Positions 7,836-17,318 of a stretch of DNA of 64,000 nt are shown here, one piece after another. The stretch lies in the NCBI RefSeq assembly GCF_902859805.1, contig NZ_CADIKC010000001.1, positions 496,001 to 560,000 on the forward strand. The letters are read 5' to 3'. Made by a program: the position numbers and the translations under genes. The DNA is from Paraburkholderia sediminicola. GTDB lineage: Bacteria > Pseudomonadota > Gammaproteobacteria > Burkholderiales > Burkholderiaceae. How positions within the stretch are numbered: the first letter of the stretch is position 1; each line of letters begins with the position of its first letter. The notes beneath the pieces are model-generated. The model saw only the letters and a list, made by a program, of their open reading frames with translations, was not told where the DNA came from and did not search any database.

Positions 7836-8771
7836 TCAGGATGTACGGGCCTGCCTTGCTTCATACGTCTTCAGATGACTATAGGCGATACGCAGCAACG
7901 ACAGGCCGTGCTCGCCCTTCTGCGCATCGCCGCCGCGCGAGATCAGGTCGCCGAGAATGTGATCCGCCTCGGTATGCGAGTGATTTTCGACGTCGCGCAG
8001 CATCGAAGCTGTTAGCGGCGACGGCGTAAAGAGCGTTTGGGTAGCGCGGGCGTCGAAGTCCGGGCCCATCGTAAAGCCGTTGTGCTCCGCGACGCCGCGG
8101 CACTCACCGAGCAGGTTTTCGATGATGCGCTTGCCGTCCGGCGCAGCCAGAATATCGCCGACCGAACCGCGCATCAAGCACGTACTCGCCGCGAGTGTGG
8201 CCAGGAACACCCACTTTTCCCACATGCGCAGCAGGATGTTGTCGCTAACCACGGCATCGAAATTCGCGCCGGCCATCGCATCCGCAATGGCCTCTACGCG
8301 CTCGGACGTGCCGCCTTCCAGTTCACCGAAGGTGATCGCGTGCGTTTCGTTCAGATGCATGATGTGCTGCTCGGGGCTGAGCGTGGCCGCGATCACGCAT
8401 TGACCGCCCAGTACGCGTGACGCACCGAACTTTTCCTTGAGCACGTCGATATGGCGCATGCCGTTGAGCATCGGCAGAATCGATGTGGATTCGCCGACCA
8501 GCGGTGCGAATGAATCGATCGCGTCGTCAAGACTGTAGGCTTTGCAACTAAGCAGCACCAGATCGAACGGCTCCGCGCTGACACCGGCGAGTATCGTCTT
8601 GACATCGTGCAAGGCGAGATTGCCGCGCGCGCTATTGATGACGAGACCGTCACGCGCAAGCTTTTCCGCGCGGCCGGGGCGCACGAGGAAAGTCACGTCC
8701 TGGCCCGCCGCTGCGAGGCGTCCGCCGAAGTAGCCGCCCACGGCGCCTGCCCCTACTACTAGAATTCGCAT
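7836..8771 (-). CDS. panE: 2-dehydropantoate 2-reductase (ketopantoate reductase family)
   Basis: 311 residues. The N-terminus has the NADP-binding motif MRILVVGAGAVGGYFGGRL, and the C-terminal helical half matches the ApbA/PanE C-terminal domain. The family reduces ketopantoate to pantoate with NADPH in pantothenate synthesis. Betaproteobacteria often carry several paralogues, some acting on other 2-keto acids, so the panE role is probable rather than certain. It stands alone: neighbours on both sides are unrelated and separated by gaps of 63 and 275 bp. Confidence 0.85.
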   Translation of the reverse strand: MRILVVGAGAVGGYFGGRLAAAGQDVTFLVRPGRAEKLARDGLVINSARGNLALHDVKTILAGVSAEPFDLVLLSCKAYSLDDAIDSFAPLVGESTSILPMLNGMRHIDVLKEKFGASRVLGGQCVIAATLSPEQHIMHLNETHAITFGELEGGTSERVEAIADAMAGANFDAVVSDNILLRMWEKWVFLATLAASTCLMRGSVGDILAAPDGKRIIENLLGECRGVAEHNGFTMGPDFDARATQTLFTPSPLTASMLRDVENHSHTEADHILGDLISRGGDAQKGEHGLSLLRIAYSHLKTYEARQARTS

Positions 8772-9046
8772 CTTTTGCCTCTTGATAGATTTGGGTCACG
8801 CGCGCCGGGTCGGTATGCCAGGGCCTCGAAGACCGCCTGCGCAGCACGTCTGCAGAAATGTAGCAAAGATTGACGATATGCATCGGCCACAATGGCGGGC
8901 CGGTTTGCTGCATTGCACCGCGGCCCCGGTGTTTCGCCACCGCGTTTCCGCTTTATTCCCGCATTGTTTCTTACGTCAGATCAATCGCCGCGCCGACTTG
9001 AAGATACGACGCCCCTAGCAAACGGCCGCAGCGTAACAAGATCGCC

Positions 9047-10012
9047 CTACAGCGTGCCGCAAATGGTGCGCTCGTAAAGCGCGAGCATTCCGGGCACATC
9101 CACGTCCAGGCAGACCGTGCTGTCGGGCCGGCCGTCCCAGTCAGGCGCGGGCACCGGCATCGTAGAAGGCTTCTGGATGGTTTGGCCCACCGCGATCCCG
9201 TCCGTCAGCACACGCACAGGACCACGGCGAGTCGTATAAAGATGCGGCGCCAGCACATAAGTGACCGCCGACGAGTCGTGCACGTAAATGCCTTCAAGTT
9301 GCGCGCTTTGCTCATGAAAGGCTTCGTAGTGCCGCGACACGTCCCACACGAACTGCCCTGCTGCACCGCCGCGCTCGCGCAGCGACGCCAGATAATCGCG
9401 GCTCATGATGGTGCGCTGCGTGACGTCGAGCCCGACGATCGCAACCGGCCACGGTGCGCCGAACACGATGTCGGCAGCATCGGGGTCGCCGAGGATGTTC
9501 GCTTCCGCCGCCGGCGTTACGTTGCCGAGCACGCCGTCTGTGCCGAACGCGCCGCCCATGATGACCACCTGTTTGACGAGCGGCGCGATCTGCGGATCGT
9601 CAGCCAGCGCCAATGCCAGGTTCGTGAGCGGCCCCACCGCGATTAACGTGACTTCGCCAGGATGGGCGCGCACCGTGTCGATGATGAAGCGGTGTGCGGG
9701 GCGCGCGTCGAGCGCCGCTTCAACACCGGTTTCGATTGCGATATTGCCAAGCCCGTTGTCGCCGTGAATCCATGCGAGCGGCTCGGGCGCTGCGCGCTTG
9801 AGCGGTGCCGCTGCACCCTGCGCAACCAGCACGCCCGGCGCGAACCGCCCGGCCAGGAACCGCGCATTGCGCGTGGTGGTCTCGATCGTGGCGTTGCCGA
9901 ATACGCTCGTCAGGCCCAGCAATTCGATGTCCGGATGCAGCGCCTGAAAAACGAGCGCCATCGCATCGTCCACACCGGGATCGGTGTCGTAGATAACCTT
10001 GTGCGTGCTCAT
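9047..10012 (-). CDS. Nucleoside hydrolase (inosine/uridine-preferring type)
   Basis: 321 residues starting KVIYDTDPGVDDAMALVF, which contains the DxDxxxDD calcium-site motif diagnostic of nucleoside hydrolases. Other family blocks are GPLTNLALAL and VIMGGAFG. The enzyme cleaves the N-glycosidic bond of ribonucleosides in salvage. Its ATG overlaps the stop of the cytidine deaminase gene by 4 bp, and a NupC-type importer heads the operon, so the three proteins import, deaminate and hydrolyse pyrimidine nucleosides in sequence. Base preference (uridine versus purine) cannot be settled from sequence alone. Confidence 0.93.
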   Translation of the reverse strand: MSTHKVIYDTDPGVDDAMALVFQALHPDIELLGLTSVFGNATIETTTRNARFLAGRFAPGVLVAQGAAAPLKRAAPEPLAWIHGDNGLGNIAIETGVEAALDARPAHRFIIDTVRAHPGEVTLIAVGPLTNLALALADDPQIAPLVKQVVIMGGAFGTDGVLGNVTPAAEANILGDPDAADIVFGAPWPVAIVGLDVTQRTIMSRDYLASLRERGGAAGQFVWDVSRHYEAFHEQSAQLEGIYVHDSSAVTYVLAPHLYTTRRGPVRVLTDGIAVGQTIQKPSTMPVPAPDWDGRPDSTVCLDVDVPGMLALYERTICGTL

Positions 10013-10398
10013 AGATAAAACGCGTCCGGCAATTGTTCACGCGCGGTGGTGTCGCGAGTGACGCCATGCAGATTGCCAAGCCGGATCGGCAATTCGGGGC
10101 CGCCCAGTTCGATGATCACCTGGCGGCACGCGCCGCACGGTGCGATCGGTCCATCCGTATCGCCGATCACCGCGAGCGCGGCGAACTGGTCGCGCTGATA
10201 GCCCGCGGCAATTGCACTGAAAAACGCCGTGCGTTCAGCGCAATTGCACAATCCGTACGAGGCATTCTCGACGTTGCAGCCGTCGAATACCGTACCGTCT
10301 TTGGTCAGCAGCGCAGCGCCGACCTTGAACTTCGAATAAGGCGCATAGGCCTTTTCTCGCGCAATGCCCGCGCGTTCCAGCAGTTGTTCCATATTCAT
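10009..10398 (-). CDS. cdd: Cytidine deaminase
   Basis: 129 residues, the length of the small tetrameric class. The zinc site is CNVENASYGLCNCAERTA (the E of CAE being catalytic) followed by APCGACRQVI, giving three cysteine ligands as in Bacillus-type enzymes. It converts cytidine or deoxycytidine to uridine or deoxyuridine. It lies 20 bp downstream of nupC and overlaps the nucleoside hydrolase start by 4 bp. Confidence 0.95.
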   Translation of the reverse strand: MNMEQLLERAGIAREKAYAPYSKFKVGAALLTKDGTVFDGCNVENASYGLCNCAERTAFFSAIAAGYQRDQFAALAVIGDTDGPIAPCGACRQVIIELGGPELPIRLGNLHGVTRDTTAREQLPDAFYL

Positions 10399-10418
10399 GC
10401 AACGATCCTCAATTCGAT

Positions 10419-11696
10419 TCAGTTCAGCGTCAGGAACATACCCGCAATCGTGGCGCTCATCAGGTTCGAGAGCGTCGCAGCGAGCACGACACGCAGGCCG
10501 TAGCGCGCGACTTCAGCGCGGCGTTCCGGCGCGACGGCGCTAAAGCCGCCCGTCAGCACCGCAATCGACGCAAAGTTCGCGAAGCCGCACAACGCAAACG
10601 ACAGAATAGCAAGGGTTCGCGGATCGAGGGCCTGCAGGCCGGCGGCGCTTACGCTAGCGGCATCTTTCAGATACGGCGACAGCGACGCATACGCGACGAA
10701 TTCATTGAGAATGATCTTCTGGCCGAGGAAATTACCGGCGATTGCGGCTTCGCTCCACGGCACACCAATCAGATACGCGAGCGGCGCGAACACCGTGCCG
10801 AGCACTGATTGCATCGACAGTTGCGGATGGCCGAACCAGCCGCCTATGCCACCCACAATGCCGTTGAGCAATGCGATCAGGCTGACGAACGCGATCAGCA
10901 TCGCGCCGACCATCACGGCGATTTTCAGACCTACGGTCGCGCCGGAACTCGCCGCTTCAATCACATTCGCTGGGCGCTTTTCATCGAAGCTCAAGTTCTC
11001 GAGATGCACGCGGCTTGGCTCAGTGGTCGGGTGAATGATCTTGGCGAACAGCAAGCCGCCGGGCACCGCCATGAACGACGCGGCCAGCAGATATTCAACC
11101 CGCACGCCAAGGCCCGCGTAACCCGCCAGCACCGAACCGGCAACCGCCGCCATGCCGCTCGACATCACCGCAAACAGTTCGGCGCCGGTCATGTCGCGTG
11201 TGAACGGTTTGACCACGGCCGGCATTTCGCTTTGCCCGAGGAAGATCGTTGTAACGGCTGAGAAGGATTCGAGCTTCGATACGCCGAGCAGTTTCTGGAA
11301 TATCGTGCCGAGCACGATCACGATCCAGCGCATCACGCCCAGGTAATACAGCACGGAAATAAGCGCGGTCACGAAGATGATGGCCGGCAAAACCCGCACG
11401 GCGAAAACGAAACCACCGTCACCGAAGACCTGGAACATCTTCGCCTGCACGAGGCCGCCGAACAGGAACTCGATGCCCGCATTGCCATAGCCGAGTATGT
11501 GATTGACACCGGACGCAGCGGCAGCCAGGACAGTCTTACCAATTGGGACGAAGAGAATGAAAGCGCCGATACCAATCTGCGCAAGCAGCGCCGCAATTAC
11601 AGTCCGTAAACGGATGGCGCGACGGTTGGTCGAAAAGATAAAAGCGATGAGAAGCAGTACGGCAATACCGAGGATGTTTCGAGCGATCAGTGCCAT
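10419..11696 (-). CDS. nupC: NupC-family concentrative nucleoside transporter
   Basis: 425 residues from the ATG at 11694-11696 (MALIARNILGIAVLLLIAF...). A longer open frame to 11819 adds an Arg-rich stretch that does not look like protein. Multiple hydrophobic segments and the blocks GQSEMPAVVKPF and NEFVAYASL match CNT/NupC transporters, which couple nucleoside uptake to H+ or Na+. It is the first gene of the nupC-cdd-nucleoside hydrolase operon. Confidence 0.93.
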   Translation of the reverse strand: MALIARNILGIAVLLLIAFIFSTNRRAIRLRTVIAALLAQIGIGAFILFVPIGKTVLAAAASGVNHILGYGNAGIEFLFGGLVQAKMFQVFGDGGFVFAVRVLPAIIFVTALISVLYYLGVMRWIVIVLGTIFQKLLGVSKLESFSAVTTIFLGQSEMPAVVKPFTRDMTGAELFAVMSSGMAAVAGSVLAGYAGLGVRVEYLLAASFMAVPGGLLFAKIIHPTTEPSRVHLENLSFDEKRPANVIEAASSGATVGLKIAVMVGAMLIAFVSLIALLNGIVGGIGGWFGHPQLSMQSVLGTVFAPLAYLIGVPWSEAAIAGNFLGQKIILNEFVAYASLSPYLKDAASVSAAGLQALDPRTLAILSFALCGFANFASIAVLTGGFSAVAPERRAEVARYGLRVVLAATLSNLMSATIAGMFLTLN

Positions 11697-11845
11697 GTCT
11701 CTTGGTGTTCTTGTGAAAGTGGCAATGATGCTAAACGAAACTGACGCTGGAGAAAAAGATTTCAACATCGAGCGACGACTGTTCGCTGCACGTCGCCGCT
11801 CGATTGATGCACGTCGCATCTAAACGGCATCAAAACGACTGCGAC

Positions 11846-11874
11846 GCGATCGCGGTTCGTGACACGGCGATCGC
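11846..11874. repeat. Pair of GCGATCGC octamers forming a possible hairpin
   Basis: Two copies of the self-complementary octamer GCGATCGC at 11846-11853 and 11867-11874 could pair into an 8-bp stem with a 13-base loop. The pair sits just past the thiolase stop (minus strand), with a short T run about 12 bases further on, so it may act as a weak terminator. A chance pairing of palindromes is also possible. Confidence 0.35.
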
Positions 11875-11890
11875 GCCGCGGCAGCCGGCC

Positions 11891-13078
11891 TCAGATCACT
11901 TCCAATGCCAGCGCAATCCCCTGCCCGCCGCCGATACACAGTGTAACGATGCCGCGTTTCAGGCCGTCACGGCGCATCGAATGCAACAGGCGCGTCGTCA
12001 ATACCGCACCGGTCGCGCCGATCGGATGACCGTGCGCGATCGCGCCGCCCTGCACGTTGATCAGTTCTTCCGCGATGCCGAGTCTGCGCGCCACGGCAAG
12101 CGGCACGGCAGCGAAGGCTTCATTGATCTCGAAGCGTTCGACGTCATCGAGTTGCCAACCCGCGCGAGTCAAGGCCATTTGCACAGCCGGCACCGGACCG
12201 AGACCGAACATGCCCGGCTCGACGGCCGCGACGCCAAACGCCACCAGCCGCGCAAACGGTTCGATGCCGCGCGCCTCGGCGAACCCGCGATCAGCAACCA
12301 GCATGGCTGCCGCGCCGCTGTTCAGGCCCGGCGCGTTGCCTGCTGTAATCGTGCCGTCCGGGCGGAATGCCGGACGCAACTTGGCGAGCGTTTCGACCGT
12401 GGTATCCGGGCGGGGCTGTTCATCGCTCGTAAAGTGCTGCGGGCCTTTGCGCCCCGGAATTTCCACGGCGACCAGTTCAGCGTCGAAATCGCCGCGCGCC
12501 TGCGCCTCAGCGAAACGCTGTTGCGAACGCGCGGCCCAACGATCCTGCGTTTCGCGCGTGAGGTCGAACTGCGTGACGAGGTCTTCGGTATGCCAGCCGG
12601 AATGCTCGCCGGAAAACGCGTCGTTCAGGCCGTCGCGCAGCAGACTGTCGTGGATTTGCGCGTTGCCCATCCGGTAGCCCCAGCGGCCGCCGTCGAGCAG
12701 ATACGGTGCGCGGTCCATGTTTTCCATGCCGCCGGCCACGGCTGCATCGCCGAGACCGAGCCAGATTTCCTGGGCTGCAGATGCGATCGCCTGCGCGCCC
12801 GAACCGCACACACGATTGACCGTCAACGCAGGCACAGCCACGGGCACGCCGCCGCCAATCGACGCCTGACGCGCCGGATTCATCCGGTTGCCGGCCTGGA
12901 TCACGTTGCCCAGCACCACCGAGGCCAACGCGGCCGGATCGAGACCGCTGCGCCGCAGCGTTTCGCGCACCGCAACCGCGCCGAGTTCAGTTGCGGGCAC
13001 TTCTTTCAACGATCCGCCGAATGCGCCGATCGGCGTTCTCACCGGATTGCAGATCACTACTTCACGCGTACTCATCAT
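11891..13078 (-). CDS. Acetyl-CoA acetyltransferase / thiolase family protein
   Basis: 395 residues, the standard thiolase length. The acylated cysteine lies in NRVCGSGAQAI (about residue 90). The C-terminal catalytic blocks are GGAIAHGHPIGATGA (histidine) and TLCIGGGQG (second cysteine). Thiolases condense or cleave acyl-CoA in PHB synthesis, beta-oxidation and ketone metabolism; this sequence alone does not choose between PhaA/AtoB- and PcaF-like roles. It lies 45 bp upstream of the nodT-type gene start-to-stop interval but is on the same strand only by neighbourhood, with no functional link visible. Confidence 0.9.
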   Translation of the reverse strand: MMSTREVVICNPVRTPIGAFGGSLKEVPATELGAVAVRETLRRSGLDPAALASVVLGNVIQAGNRMNPARQASIGGGVPVAVPALTVNRVCGSGAQAIASAAQEIWLGLGDAAVAGGMENMDRAPYLLDGGRWGYRMGNAQIHDSLLRDGLNDAFSGEHSGWHTEDLVTQFDLTRETQDRWAARSQQRFAEAQARGDFDAELVAVEIPGRKGPQHFTSDEQPRPDTTVETLAKLRPAFRPDGTITAGNAPGLNSGAAAMLVADRGFAEARGIEPFARLVAFGVAAVEPGMFGLGPVPAVQMALTRAGWQLDDVERFEINEAFAAVPLAVARRLGIAEELINVQGGAIAHGHPIGATGAVLTTRLLHSMRRDGLKRGIVTLCIGGGQGIALALEVI

Positions 13079-13123
13079 TCATCTCCAGTTGGACTACAAC
13101 TTTCACCGCCACATTCACGCGGA

Positions 13124-14554
13124 TCAATTCGCCGACGCGGCCGTCACCGTTTCGGGCACATCCCAGCCGCCGCCGAGCGAGCGGTACAGCGCCACAGCTG
13201 CGAGCGCATGCTCGCGTTTTGCCTGGTTCAACGATTCCGCATCGCGCAGATACGCCTCCTGCGCGGCGAGCACATCGAGGAAGTCCGTCGCGCCGCCCTT
13301 GTAGAGTTCACTCGACAGACGCAGCGCGTGGTTCGACGCATCAAGCGCGCCGCCCAGGCGTTGCACCTGCACCGCACCGCTCACCAGGTCGCTGCGGTTG
13401 TCCTCGATTTCCTTAAGCGCCAGCAGCATGGTTTGTTGCAGGCCGAGTTGCGACTCGCGCATCCGGCTTTCGCTCGCATCGATATTCGCGGTGATGCGGC
13501 CGGCGTTGAAGATCGGGCTCGTTGCGTTCAAGGCGGCGCTGAAGAGGTTATCGGTCAGCGTCGGCAAGCCGAGATACGACGAGGCCAGCAAGCCGTCGGC
13601 GAGATTGAGCCTGAATTGCGGGTAGCGCTGCGCTTTTGACACGCCCACTTCTGCGGCGCGCTGTTCGACCGTGGCGTAGGCATTGCGCACGTCCGGGCGC
13701 TGCAAGAGCGCTTCCGACGGCAGCATCTGCGGCACGTTTTGCGCCGGCACAGGAATGTCGCGTGCGTTAGCGAGCAGCAAGCCGTCGACGCTCTCCGGCG
13801 TACGTCCCGAATAAACCGCGATCAGACTCAGTTGATGCTGCACGGCCGACTGGATGCGCGGAACCTGTGCCTGCAAATCTTCCAACTGATTCTGTGCTCG
13901 CGCGACGTCAAGTTGCGTCGACAGTCCGTAGTGCAAACGCTCCTGCGTGAGTTTCAGAGCGCGGGCGCGGATCTGTTCGTTGTCGCTGAGAATCTGCAAT
14001 TGCGATTGCGCCCAGCGCAGATCGATATACGCCGCGGCCGTGTTCGCCGCGAGTGCGAGACGCAGTTGATTCAAGGCCGCCTGCCGACCCGACACTTGCG
14101 CCTCGGCGGCGAGAACAGCAAGACGTTCGCCGCCGAAAACGTCCGGCGTCCAGCTCGCTGTCACGCCAACGCCGGCCTGACGCACATAGCCGAGCGGCGG
14201 CGGCGTGTTCTGCCGGGAGTCGGATGCAGTGGCGCTAGCATTCAATTCCGGCAGCAAGGCCGCACGATTCTGCTTCGCGAGATCCTGCGCCTGTTTGACG
14301 CGTTCCACCGCGGCCTGCACGTCGAGATTGCCCGTCAGCACCGATTCCACCAGTTGATGCATGACAGGGTCGCCGAATTGCGCCCACCATGTATTGGCGT
14401 TGATGCTGTCTTGAGGCGCATCGACATTCCACGCGGCCGGCGCGACAGTCTGAACCGTATGCTGCAGGTCCGCGTGCGTTTCAGGCTGCACCGCGCATGC
14501 CGCCAGTGTCAGCAGTGCCGCGCTCGCGAGTACTTTCATTACGATTGGTTTCAT
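13124..14554 (-). CDS. RND/MFS efflux outer-membrane lipoprotein, NodT/OprM family
   Basis: 476 residues from the ATG at 14552-14554. The signal peptide ends in a lipobox (LLTLAACAV, Cys about 20). The mature part is the duplicated TolC-like outer-membrane factor fold, with long alpha-helical repeats (AAVERVKQAQDLAKQNRAALL and a second copy near RAAEVGVSKAQRYPQFRL). It forms the outer-membrane duct of a tripartite pump. It starts 10 bp after the EmrB-type gene, so it is the third gene of an emrA-emrB-nodT operon. Confidence 0.93.
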   Translation of the reverse strand: MKPIVMKVLASAALLTLAACAVQPETHADLQHTVQTVAPAAWNVDAPQDSINANTWWAQFGDPVMHQLVESVLTGNLDVQAAVERVKQAQDLAKQNRAALLPELNASATASDSRQNTPPPLGYVRQAGVGVTASWTPDVFGGERLAVLAAEAQVSGRQAALNQLRLALAANTAAAYIDLRWAQSQLQILSDNEQIRARALKLTQERLHYGLSTQLDVARAQNQLEDLQAQVPRIQSAVQHQLSLIAVYSGRTPESVDGLLLANARDIPVPAQNVPQMLPSEALLQRPDVRNAYATVEQRAAEVGVSKAQRYPQFRLNLADGLLASSYLGLPTLTDNLFSAALNATSPIFNAGRITANIDASESRMRESQLGLQQTMLLALKEIEDNRSDLVSGAVQVQRLGGALDASNHALRLSSELYKGGATDFLDVLAAQEAYLRDAESLNQAKREHALAAVALYRSLGGGWDVPETVTAASAN

Positions 14555-14564
14555 GCTGAGTTCC

Positions 14565-16136
14565 TCAATGAGCATCGGGCGGTGGCGCGCTATTGCCAAA
14601 CGGGCGCGAGAACAGCACGCTTAGTAACCCCACGACGAAACAGAGCGACAGCGCAAAGAACGTGTCGGAGAACGTGAGCACGAGCGCTTCGCGCATCAGC
14701 AGCCCATGCAACGCCCCGAGGCCCGCGTTGGCCGCATTCAGCGCATCGCCGCCGACGGCCGCGAAGTGCGCGCTTTGCTGCTGCAAGATCGACTCGATCA
14801 CCGGACGGCCCGCGCTCGCATGTTCGTCGAGCCGCTCGTAGTGGAGATTCAAGCGGTCGTTGAGCATGGTGCTGCTCACGGCAATGCCAATCGCGCCGCC
14901 GAGATTGCGCATCAGGTTGAAGAGACCGCTGGCGGATCGAAGCCTCGACATCGGCAATGAACCGAGCGCCATCGTGACGATGGGCGGAATGCAGAACTGC
15001 TGGCCAATGCCGCGCAACGCCTGCGGGATCAGCAATTCCTGCCAACCCCACTGATTGGTCAGCGGCACATACAGATAACAGCCGGCACCGAACAGCACCA
15101 GGCCGAACACCAGCAACACGCGCATATCGACGAAACGCGCGACCACCGAATACGCGACCATGGCGACCAGTTGAAAACATCCCACCGACAGCAACGCCAC
15201 GCCGATCTGCAACGAATCGAAACCGCGCACACGCGACAGGAACACCGGTGTCAGGAACACCGCGCAGAAAATTCCAATCCCTGTGATGAAGGACAGCAGA
15301 CTGCCAATGCCGAAGTTGCGGATCGCCAGTGCGCGCAAATCGACGATCGGCTCTTTTGCGGTGAACGCGTGCACGATGAACAGGAATCCGCAGATCGCCG
15401 CTATCCAGGTGCACGTCACGATCACGTCGTCGCCGAACCAGTTCTTGCGTGGCCCTTCCTCCAGCACGTATTCAAGGCAACCGAGAAAACCGGACATCAA
15501 CAGGATGCCGAGATAGTCGCCCTTTTTCAGCAGTGAGAGATCGACGTTGTCGAAGTGCACGTACTTCGGCACCATCAGCGTGACGACGAGACCCGGCACG
15601 AGGTTCAGATAGAACAGCCAGTGCCACGACCATTGCGAGGTGATCCAGCCGCCGATCACCGGGCCGACCGTCGGTGCGAGCGTGGCGAGCGCGCTGATGG
15701 TGGTGGACGCAATCAGGCGCTGCTTGCCGGGGAACAGCACGAATGCTGTCGTGAACACGGTCGGAATCATCGCGGCGCCGAGCGCACCCTGCAAACCGCG
15801 AAACAGGATCATCGAGTTGATGTCCCATGCCAGGCCGCACAACATACTGGTGACCGTAAAACCCAGCGCGGAAAATGCGAACACCCAGCGCGTCGAGAAC
15901 ACACGCGTGAGCCAACCGGACATCGGGATCACGAGAATCTCCGCGATCAGATACGCGGTCTGCACCCACGAGAGCTCGTCCTGACTCGCGGACAAGCCGC
16001 CGCCAATATCCTTGAGTGAAGACGCCACGATCTGGATATCGAGTGTCGCCATGAAAAAACCGAGGCACATCAGCACGAACGCGAACACTTTGGTGCGCGT
16101 CGGCAGGTCGGCGGGATTGGCAAGGACCTGAGTCAT
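14565..16136 (-). CDS. emrB: DHA2 (EmrB/QacA) family MFS drug efflux transporter
   Basis: 523 residues with about 14 hydrophobic segments. The motif LDIQIVASSLKDIGGGLSAS in the first helix region resembles the DHA2 signature (LD-x-TIVN-like), and the GWLTRVFSTRWVF loop matches the motif A region. It is a proton-coupled exporter of hydrophobic compounds, partnered by the membrane-fusion protein 6 bp upstream and the outer-membrane factor 10 bp downstream. Substrate specificity is not readable. Confidence 0.93.
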   Translation of the reverse strand: MTQVLANPADLPTRTKVFAFVLMCLGFFMATLDIQIVASSLKDIGGGLSASQDELSWVQTAYLIAEILVIPMSGWLTRVFSTRWVFAFSALGFTVTSMLCGLAWDINSMILFRGLQGALGAAMIPTVFTTAFVLFPGKQRLIASTTISALATLAPTVGPVIGGWITSQWSWHWLFYLNLVPGLVVTLMVPKYVHFDNVDLSLLKKGDYLGILLMSGFLGCLEYVLEEGPRKNWFGDDVIVTCTWIAAICGFLFIVHAFTAKEPIVDLRALAIRNFGIGSLLSFITGIGIFCAVFLTPVFLSRVRGFDSLQIGVALLSVGCFQLVAMVAYSVVARFVDMRVLLVFGLVLFGAGCYLYVPLTNQWGWQELLIPQALRGIGQQFCIPPIVTMALGSLPMSRLRSASGLFNLMRNLGGAIGIAVSSTMLNDRLNLHYERLDEHASAGRPVIESILQQQSAHFAAVGGDALNAANAGLGALHGLLMREALVLTFSDTFFALSLCFVVGLLSVLFSRPFGNSAPPPDAH

Positions 16137-16142
16137 GATCGT

Positions 16143-17231
16143 TTAACCGCGCGCAGCGTCGAGATGCACTTTCACCGTCGCCGACAGGCCGGGGCGCAGC
16201 ACGCCCTCCATATCCTTCGGCACTTCGAGACGCACGCGCACCGGCACGCGCTGCACGATCTTCGTAAAGTTGCCGGTCGCGTTTTCTGCCGGCAGCACGC
16301 TGAAGGTCGCACCGGTCGCCGGAGCGAGACTTTCAACTACGCCGTGAATCCGTTTGCTCGATGCATCGAGATCGACGTCGACACCGTCGCCAACGTGCAT
16401 CTTCTTCAACTGGTCTTCCTTGAAGTTGGCGTCGATCCACAGTCCACTCGACGGCACCACCGTCAGCAGCGATACGCCGACGTTCGCCAGCAAGCCGACA
16501 CGCGCGGTGCGATTGCCGACGTAACCGTCGATCGGCGAGCGGATCGTGGTGTACTCCACATTCAATGCCGCGACCCGCTGCGCCGCCTGCGCGGTGGCGA
16601 TGCGCGCCTGTGCGTCACCGATCTGCGCGTCGAGCACGGCGATCTGCCGTTGTGCCGCGATCAAGGCCGCGCTGCTGCGGTCGACCGCGGCATGCGCCTT
16701 GGTCAGGTCGGCATCCGCGCGTTCCACGACCTGGTTCGATACCGCATCGTCCTTCACGAGTTCGCGATAGCGCGTCTGGTCGGCAGTGCTGCGCGTCAAC
16801 TCGGCGCCGGACGCGCGAACTTCGGCGGCCTGCTCGTTGATGGTGGCAAGCTGCAGGGACTTCTTCGCCTGCAACTCGGTGACAGCCGCCTGCGCGCTCT
16901 CGACTTCCGCGCTGGCCTGCGCAAGACGAGCATCGTAATCGCGTGCATCGAGCCGGATCAGCACCTGATTCGCGTGGACGAACTGGTTGTCCCGCACCAG
17001 CACGTCCGTGACGAAGCCGTTCACTTTCGGCGACATCACGGTCACATCACCGCCTACGTACGCATCGTCCGTCGTTTCGACAAAGCGGCCGACGAAGAAC
17101 CAGTACGACGCTGCCAGTGCCAGCACCGCGAGCACAGTGATGACCGCGAGCAGCATCCACGGAATGCGCCGTGCCGGTTTGGCGGCGTTCGCGGCGCTGG
17201 GCGGTGCAATAGTCGAGGGTGTAGTGGACAT
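16143..17231 (-). CDS. emrA: HlyD/EmrA-family membrane fusion protein
   Basis: 362 residues. There is one N-terminal membrane anchor (about 26-46, MLLAVITVLAVLALAASYWFF), a split biotinyl-lipoyl domain (VTVMSPKVNGFVTDVLV and VEYTTIRSPIDGYVGNRTA) flanking an alpha-helical hairpin, then a beta-barrel region. It bridges the EmrB-type transporter to the NodT-type duct. It is first in the pump operon, 87 bp after the MarR gene, with an operator-like palindrome half-match 12 bases upstream of the ATG. Confidence 0.94.
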   Translation of the reverse strand: MSTTPSTIAPPSAANAAKPARRIPWMLLAVITVLAVLALAASYWFFVGRFVETTDDAYVGGDVTVMSPKVNGFVTDVLVRDNQFVHANQVLIRLDARDYDARLAQASAEVESAQAAVTELQAKKSLQLATINEQAAEVRASGAELTRSTADQTRYRELVKDDAVSNQVVERADADLTKAHAAVDRSSAALIAAQRQIAVLDAQIGDAQARIATAQAAQRVAALNVEYTTIRSPIDGYVGNRTARVGLLANVGVSLLTVVPSSGLWIDANFKEDQLKKMHVGDGVDVDLDASSKRIHGVVESLAPATGATFSVLPAENATGNFTKIVQRVPVRVRLEVPKDMEGVLRPGLSATVKVHLDAARG

Positions 17232-17242
17232 GATGGCTGTAT

Positions 17243-17254
17243 GTGTGTATGCAC
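17243..17254. promoter_or_regulatory. Candidate MarR operator upstream of emrA
   Basis: GTGTGTATGCAC differs by one base from the perfect GTGC-GTAT-GCAC palindrome found upstream of both MarR genes. It is 11 bases before the emrA start on the minus strand, where a bound repressor would block transcription or early elongation. Confidence 0.55.
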
Positions 17255-17318
17255 TCGTTAAGCTTGAAAAAAAGCGCGTTGCACTGCGCCGGCTTGACCC
17301 GCTTCACGCGGGGCAGAT

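Noticed and set aside
11804-13639. 611-codon plus-strand ORF
   Set aside because: It lies opposite the thiolase and NodT-type genes, is very rich in Arg/His/Ala with no domain pattern, and is the usual antisense shadow of high-GC coding sequence.
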